From the NCBI GenBank assembly GCA_005223375.1, contig RXOD01006058.1, positions 1 through 11,450 on the forward strand: 11,450 nt of DNA, read 5' to 3'. The notes below the pieces were generated by a model. That model made no database searches. It was not told the origin of the DNA and was given only the letters and a program-made list of their open reading frames with translations. Positions 7,907 through 11,450 of this stretch are shown here, piece after piece. How positions within the stretch are numbered: position 1 is the stretch's first letter; every line of letters starts with the position of its first letter. Position numbers and translations under genes: made by a program. This DNA is from Amoebophrya sp. AT5.2 (taxonomy: Eukaryota > Sar > Dinophyceae > Syndiniales > Amoebophryaceae).

Positions 7907-8165
7907 GTCAAGGAATGTTGAGCAGGTCGTGTCGTGAACATTCGAGAGGAGAATCGATGATCGATGAGTGGGCGCAAACGCAGTAGCTGACCGTAACGAG
8001 CGAACTCTTGGTCGACTCACTTCATTCTGGCTCGTCTTGTTCTTCCTAGTCAATGCTAGAAACTGAAACAAACGCCGGTAGCTCTGTCGTTGAGAAGTCG
8101 GTGGGTCGAGTCGTATTTTTTCTATTTTTGTCTGCAAGCTGCATGCATCGTCGAAGACAAGGGAA

Positions 8166-8480
8166 ATGACTGGCACGGACCCGAGTTTTTCGGACTTTCT
8201 GCAGAAGGTCCCGACGTGTGTTCCAGGCAGCGGTGCAGGCTCTTCCTCCGTGATCAATAAATCCGTTACCTCTGCTGGAGCTGCTACGAGCGACGTTGTG
8301 GGAATTGGTGCTGGTTTGCGCAAGAAGCCGAAGAAAACCGGATTTCATGATCTCGCCACGGGTCAGGTGGACGAAGATGGCGCGACGCAGCTACTAGTAC
8401 AGCAAGGGCACAACCACAAGGCGAAAGGAAAGGGAGCTCACATGAAAACCGTGTTCGGTAAAGAACAACTTGGTTCCTAG
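8166..8480 (+). CDS. Small Lys/Gly-rich hypothetical protein (possibly one exon of a larger gene)
   Basis: An ATG at 8166 opens 104 codons ending at TAG 8478-8480. The frame is also open upstream to the 8120s. The N-terminus is acidic/Ser-rich (MTGTDPSFSDFLQKV). The middle has a Ser/Ala-rich linker, then GIGAGLRKKPKKTGFHDLA, and the end is basic with GHNHKAKGKGAHMK. No transmembrane segment, signal peptide or known domain is visible. A good donor (TTCG|GTAAAG) at 8458 suggests the last eight codons may be intronic. A phase-1 join to the acceptor ending at 8650 would extend the protein to a stop at 8833-8835. Its basic, low-complexity nature would fit a nucleic-acid-associated protein, but that is a guess. 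Confidence 0.45.
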   Translation: MTGTDPSFSDFLQKVPTCVPGSGAGSSSVINKSVTSAGAATSDVVGIGAGLRKKPKKTGFHDLATGQVDEDGATQLLVQQGHNHKAKGKGAHMKTVFGKEQLGS

Positions 8481-8616
8481 GAGTAAATGTGTCAACATTT
8501 TGAAAAAAAGATAAAAATGATGCTACGCTGCAGTGGCCACGCGCACCCCGCAATCAATATTAACCAGGTTCGTTTGGTGACTTCTTTTCGTGTTGCGGCA
8601 GTCGCGGCAGCTCGGG

Positions 8617-8650
8617 CTCAGGTTCAGCCTCAGCCTCAGCCTCACCCTAG
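8617..8650. repeat. CAGCCT hexamer repeat / polypyrimidine tract
   Basis: About four imperfect hexamers (TTCAGC, CTCAGC, CTCAGC, CTCACC) run directly into CCTAG. On the + strand they would serve as the pyrimidine tract of a 3' splice site. Confidence 0.5.
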
Positions 8651-8905
8651 GCCAAGGGCAAGCTGAAGAAAAGGGAAAAGCGGCACCGCGAACAGATTCT
8701 GGATCGATGCGGAAGCCAGATCTTCCGAGAGAGGATTCCGAGGGGGCCGAAACCACCTGCCAAGCATCACAGCGGTTCGGACGCGGTGTGTGTGGAGGTG
8801 AGGCCACTGGCGGGAGCTGTAGAAGAATCAAATGACGACGTGGCGATGATTGTAGGTTCGGTGTCGGGGGCGCAAAGAGGTGAAGATGTAGATCGGAAAA
8901 ACTGA
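8651..8905 (+). CDS. Candidate 3' exon, frame ambiguous
   Basis: It begins after a pyrimidine-rich CAGCCT repeat and an acceptor (CTCACCCTAG, ending 8650). Two frames compete. One, which fits the phase of donor 8458, reads GQAEEKGKAAPRTDSGS and stops at 8835. The other reads KGKLKKREKRHREQILDRC, is longer (to TGA 8903-8905) and has higher G/C at third positions, but needs a phase-0 donor such as 8397 or 8451. Either way the product is charged and of unknown family. Confidence 0.3.
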   Translation, partial: AKGKLKKREKRHREQILDRCGSQIFRERIPRGPKPPAKHHSGSDAVCVEVRPLAGAVEESNDDVAMIVGSVSGAQRGEDVDRKN

Positions 8906-9177
8906 CGAGAAGTGGAATCTGGATCATCGTTTGATGGGGAGATCAGGCGGGTGCAGAATCATGACAAGGCGTGCAAGGAAGCGAAAGCCGCCTAAGAGGG
9001 GGCGAGTGGTTGGTTAACCGTCTAATACATCTCGCCCCGCATTGGCATTTTTCCTACGTGCTTTAGTTGGGTATGGGTAATACTACTTTACAATTTACTA
9101 CAACTACTAGCACGTACTATTACTAGGTACAAGAAAGCACAAGAAAATACAGATTTTGGCCCGGACGAGCAGGAAAA
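8906..9177. other. Spacer without supported gene
   Basis: It contains a TACTA-rich stretch at about 9078-9130 (repeated ACTA/TAC words). One + frame stays open from 9026 but has no ATG before 9389 and an unconvincing translation here. If the minus-strand exon that ends at 9178 is real, this is its 3' flank. Confidence 0.35.
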
Positions 9178-9528
9178 CTACAAAACGCAATGCCGAGCAA
9201 CATGTTTAAAGATAAAGAAACAGGTTTCCCTTTCCACAACCGTCCTTAGTACGTTCAGGACTTGGCGCACCGCTTGGCGAACGGCCGCCGGTAGCCCGTC
9301 GAGATCTACCTTCACGCAGGCGCGTCCCTCGGATTGCGGGTGCCCCGCACTTGATAAACTCAACCTTTCCGGTGGGGACGATATCAACATGTGGGGAGCT
9401 ATAAGCAGAACTTCGCTTCGCGAAAACGAAAAGCCATCTTCAACAAACAAGAACATCTTGGCGCGCGACTCAACATTCACGCACGGGCCCGATGATTCTT
9501 TCGCGTTCAACATCGACGCGCAAATCAA
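9178..9528 (-). CDS. Candidate 3' exon of a minus-strand gene (hypothetical)
   Basis: The minus frame is open from 9588 down to TAG at 9178-9180. At 9240-9390 it reads KVDLDGLPAAVRQAVRQVL within a plausible protein with purine-first, C/G-ending codons. The + strand there gives a Trp/Arg/Thr-rich translation typical of an antisense shadow. The upstream part (MFLFVEDGFSFSRSEVLL) is also protein-like. The visible start is a TTG, so the true 5' exon is unknown and should lie between about 9600 and 9950. No family is recognised. The overlapping + ORF (9389-9775, ATG start) has reasonable codon use too, so strand is not certain. Confidence 0.3.
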   Translation of the reverse strand: MICASMLNAKESSGPCVNVESRAKMFLFVEDGFSFSRSEVLLIAPHMLISSPPERLSLSSAGHPQSEGRACVKVDLDGLPAAVRQAVRQVLNVLRTVVERETCFFIFKHVARHCVL

Positions 9529-9775
9529 TGCTCTAAACCACCGTGTGTGTAGTTTCTTGTTCGAGAAAAACTGCGAGGTTCGCTCGAACTACTTAACTGA
9601 AAGTCATCTCGTTCATTTCAATGGTGCTATCCGTCGGTCGCAACCGTGCCAAGGAGTGATCGATGTCGACGCATCCATGAATTTCTCGTCGTGCATGGAG
9701 ATTGATTGCTCGGTGCTGCTGTTGCCGACTGGTCACAGAATTTCGATGTGGAGATTGGCCTGCCGGCGTGAGTGA

Positions 9776-10116
9776 GACAATGAATTTCTGTAGCCGTACC
9801 CAGGATACGCACACCCCCATAGCCGCATCGTCCATACGCTTGTTGATCCCCAACAAGGTACTTACGCATCCAAGTCGATTAAAGCGGTGCTTGCGATGCA
9901 CAGACACCAAAACCAATACTAAGTGCGAACCTCTAGCAATGTATTGCAAGAATTTAGATCTCTCTAATTTTTGATTTTGCCCACCACGACATCATGCACT
10001 AAAGTTCGAAAGGGTTTTATTCCTCTAGTTGGACGACTTGGATGTAGTCGTAGAGGACTCAGATTGATTTATTTCTGTCGGTTTTTCATCCGCGCAACGC
10101 GCCGAAGCAAGCCCCG
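9776..10116. other. Spacer upstream of the ABC1 kinase
   Basis: Moderately AT-rich, with no ORF I can support on either strand. It should contain the promoter and 5' UTR of the gene starting at 10117, and possibly the 5' exons of a divergent minus-strand gene. No clear core promoter motif is seen. Confidence 0.35.
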
Positions 10117-11450
10117 ATGGCGAGCGAACAGAAGCGCGCTGAACAACAGCAGCACACGAATGAGGCGATCGAGCGGGAGATCGTCGAACACGAGGCGCAG
10201 CTCGCGCGCGCCCTCCAACATGACGACGTCTATCAGGATACAGACGACGAGGATCTAGAACTAGAGGGGCCTGGGACTGCGCGGCAGGAAAGAAGTCCTT
10301 CGATGCTCGAGGCACTGACAATGCCGTTCTGGTCGCTTTGGTTTGCGCTGACAAGAGGTCTGTATCGGAGCACTTTGCTTGGCAGAAGGTTAAGGATCTA
10401 CGCAGTCGCGTGGTACGTAAAGCGGCAGTATACGCTGGCCGAGGCAGAAGCAGCAAAACACCCGGACGGAAGCAAGGAACAGGAAGAGGTACTACTGCAG
10501 TACGACTTTTGGCTAGAATGAAAGAGGTTTTTGGTTTTTTACATAGCTCAACGACCACAGCAGCTTCGGATAGACCCTCCGACCCCCGACCACAGGTTTG
10601 GATAGATGTGCACACGCGAATGGCGGAGCTGTGCTACAGCCAAATGCTGCATCTCGAGGGCCTCTGGGTGAAGTTAGGCCAAATGATGTCCACACGCGCC
10701 GACGTGCTCCCATGGCCCTGGATTCAAACCTTGAAAAACCTGCAAGACTCCCTGCCGCCCAAGCCATTTTCCGAGGTGGAGCAGACTCTGCAGGAGGCGT
10801 TTGGCAGTACCCGACTCGCGGACGTCGACCTCGCCGAGTTGGAGCTCGAGTCTGGTGGAACTGCTGATCGTACAACTTCTAGCCTCGGAAGGAAGACGAA
10901 GAGCCGAGAAAGCGAGGTAAATTCGAGGACGTCGAGAACGTCCGCCCTAGGTGGGTCGTCGCGCAAGTCTGCTAGTACTTCGGAAAGGACAAGCAAATCC
11001 GTCCCCAAAGTGTGGCCCTTCCGGTTTATCCAGGAGGAGCCTCTCGCGACGGCGTCGATCGCGCAGGTGCACGTGGCTCGCCTCCTCAACGGCGACAAGG
11101 TTGTCGTGAAGGTGCAGCACCGCGGTATTGACGCCGTTATCGAGCAGGACCTGGACAACGCCCACTACATCGTCGAGTCCCTCGCCGAAGACAGGCCGGA
11201 GCTGGATTTCCGCGTAATCTACGAAGAGTGGGCTGCGGAAACGCGAAAAGAACTAGACTTTGTTACGGAGGCGAGGAGCACGGAGAGTATCCGGAGTAAC
11301 CTGCGGCACCTGGCGGGAGCGATAACGGTGCCGCGGGTGGTGCGTGACTTCTGGGTGCCGCGGGCGACCGCGCGGGGTTCGAGGAGGCGGTCGTCGCGGA
11401 ACTTCAGCACGACGACGGCAAGTGGTCTTACAGCTACGGTTAATTCATAT
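10117..11450 (+). CDS. ABC1/aarF-domain (UbiB/ADCK-type) atypical kinase, 3' partial
   Basis: An atypical protein-kinase-like ATPase, usually mitochondrial or plastid and linked to quinone/isoprenoid lipid metabolism. Model: exon 1 10117-10488 (124 codons), intron 10489-10595, exon 2 from 10596 off the window. Exon 1 has a charged N-terminus (MASEQKRAEQQQ) and an aromatic/hydrophobic stretch (MPFWSLWFALTRGLY). Exon 2 shows the family hallmarks: LWVKLGQ (K150-Q153, the KxGQ motif), STRADVLP, LQDSLPP, EEPLATASIAQVH (271-283, the Ala-rich loop replacing the usual P-loop), VVVKVQHRG (K296, the ATP-binding Lys) and ELDFVTEA. This motif set resembles the plant At5g24810-type ABC1 clade, some members of which carry a C-terminal beta-lactamase-like domain; whether this one does lies beyond the window. 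Between the SLPP region and the Ala-rich loop sits an unusual Ser/Arg-rich stretch of about 55-65 residues. The catalytic HGD/DFG-equivalent region is off the window. No canonical targeting peptide is obvious. Confidence 0.88.
10489..10595 (+). other. Intron 1 of the ABC1 kinase gene (107 bp, phase 0)
   Basis: Donor GAG|GTACTA at 10489, acceptor GACCACAG ending at 10595. Exon 1's frame otherwise stops at TGA 10519-10521. Splicing joins it to VWIDVHTRMAEL, which fits the conserved W..H..A segment that precedes KxGQ in ABC1 proteins. Confidence 0.75.

Noticed and set aside
7763..8323. 186-codon minus-strand ORF
   Set aside because: Its translation is Arg/Ser/Thr-rich and it overlaps two more coding-like + strand stretches. 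I could not exclude it fully, but found no domain or codon bias supporting it.
8523..8927. 134-codon minus-strand ORF with an RLRLRL repeat
   Set aside because: It is antisense of the CAGCCT hexamer repeat and of the charged + strand exon, with low-complexity Pro/Ser/Arg composition.
9575..9595. Possible tRNA B-box-like GGTTCG...GAAC
   Set aside because: No A-box, acceptor stem or cloverleaf could be found around it.
10598..10867. + strand ORF beginning at ATG 10598
   Set aside because: It is an out-of-frame shadow of the ABC1 kinase exon, which carries the KxGQ and STRADVLP motifs in the neighbouring frame.

Overview
The window looks like nuclear DNA from a gene-dense unicellular eukaryote. 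The signs are spliceosomal GT-AG introns (mostly short, with donors usually beginning GTA and acceptors usually CAG), long Ser/Arg/Gly/Asn low-complexity stretches inside conserved enzymes, no bacterial ribosome-binding sites or operons, and two families with eukaryotic character: a strawberry-notch SF2 helicase and an ABC1/aarF kinase with plant-like motifs. I cannot fix the lineage from sequence alone. An alveolate or dinoflagellate-like protist would fit but is not shown.

Layout, all + strand unless noted. (1) 3 to about 5111 (possibly 5328): a strawberry-notch (SBNO)-type helicase gene, open at its 5' end. Its conserved parts lie in two open stretches (3-2688 and 2988-5111) joined by a predicted phase-1 intron. 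Both conserved stretches are interrupted or flanked by very long low-complexity insertions. (2) 5329-5777: AT-rich non-coding DNA with a degenerate 30-bp repeat; a hairpin lies just before it, at 5263-5300. (3) 5778-7188: a predicted five-exon gene for a single-pass membrane protein of no family I recognise; the phases of all four introns agree. (4) 7189-7766: AT-rich spacer with a 38-42 bp tandem repeat. (5) 7767-8905: one or more small exons, including a 104-codon ORF for a Lys/Gly-rich protein; gene structure unresolved. (6) 9026-9775: both strands are open for a long way; the minus strand looks more coding at 9178-9390. (7) 10117 to the window end: a 5' nearly complete ABC1 (UbiB/ADCK) atypical kinase with one clear 107-bp intron.

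The genes do not form an obvious pathway. SBNO proteins are nuclear transcription/chromatin-linked helicases. ABC1 kinases are organellar, usually tied to quinone or lipid metabolism. The two most informative observations are the heavily expanded SBNO helicase and the exon model of the unknown membrane protein, which carries an internal duplicated motif. I saw no mobile-element gene, CRISPR array, tRNA or rRNA.
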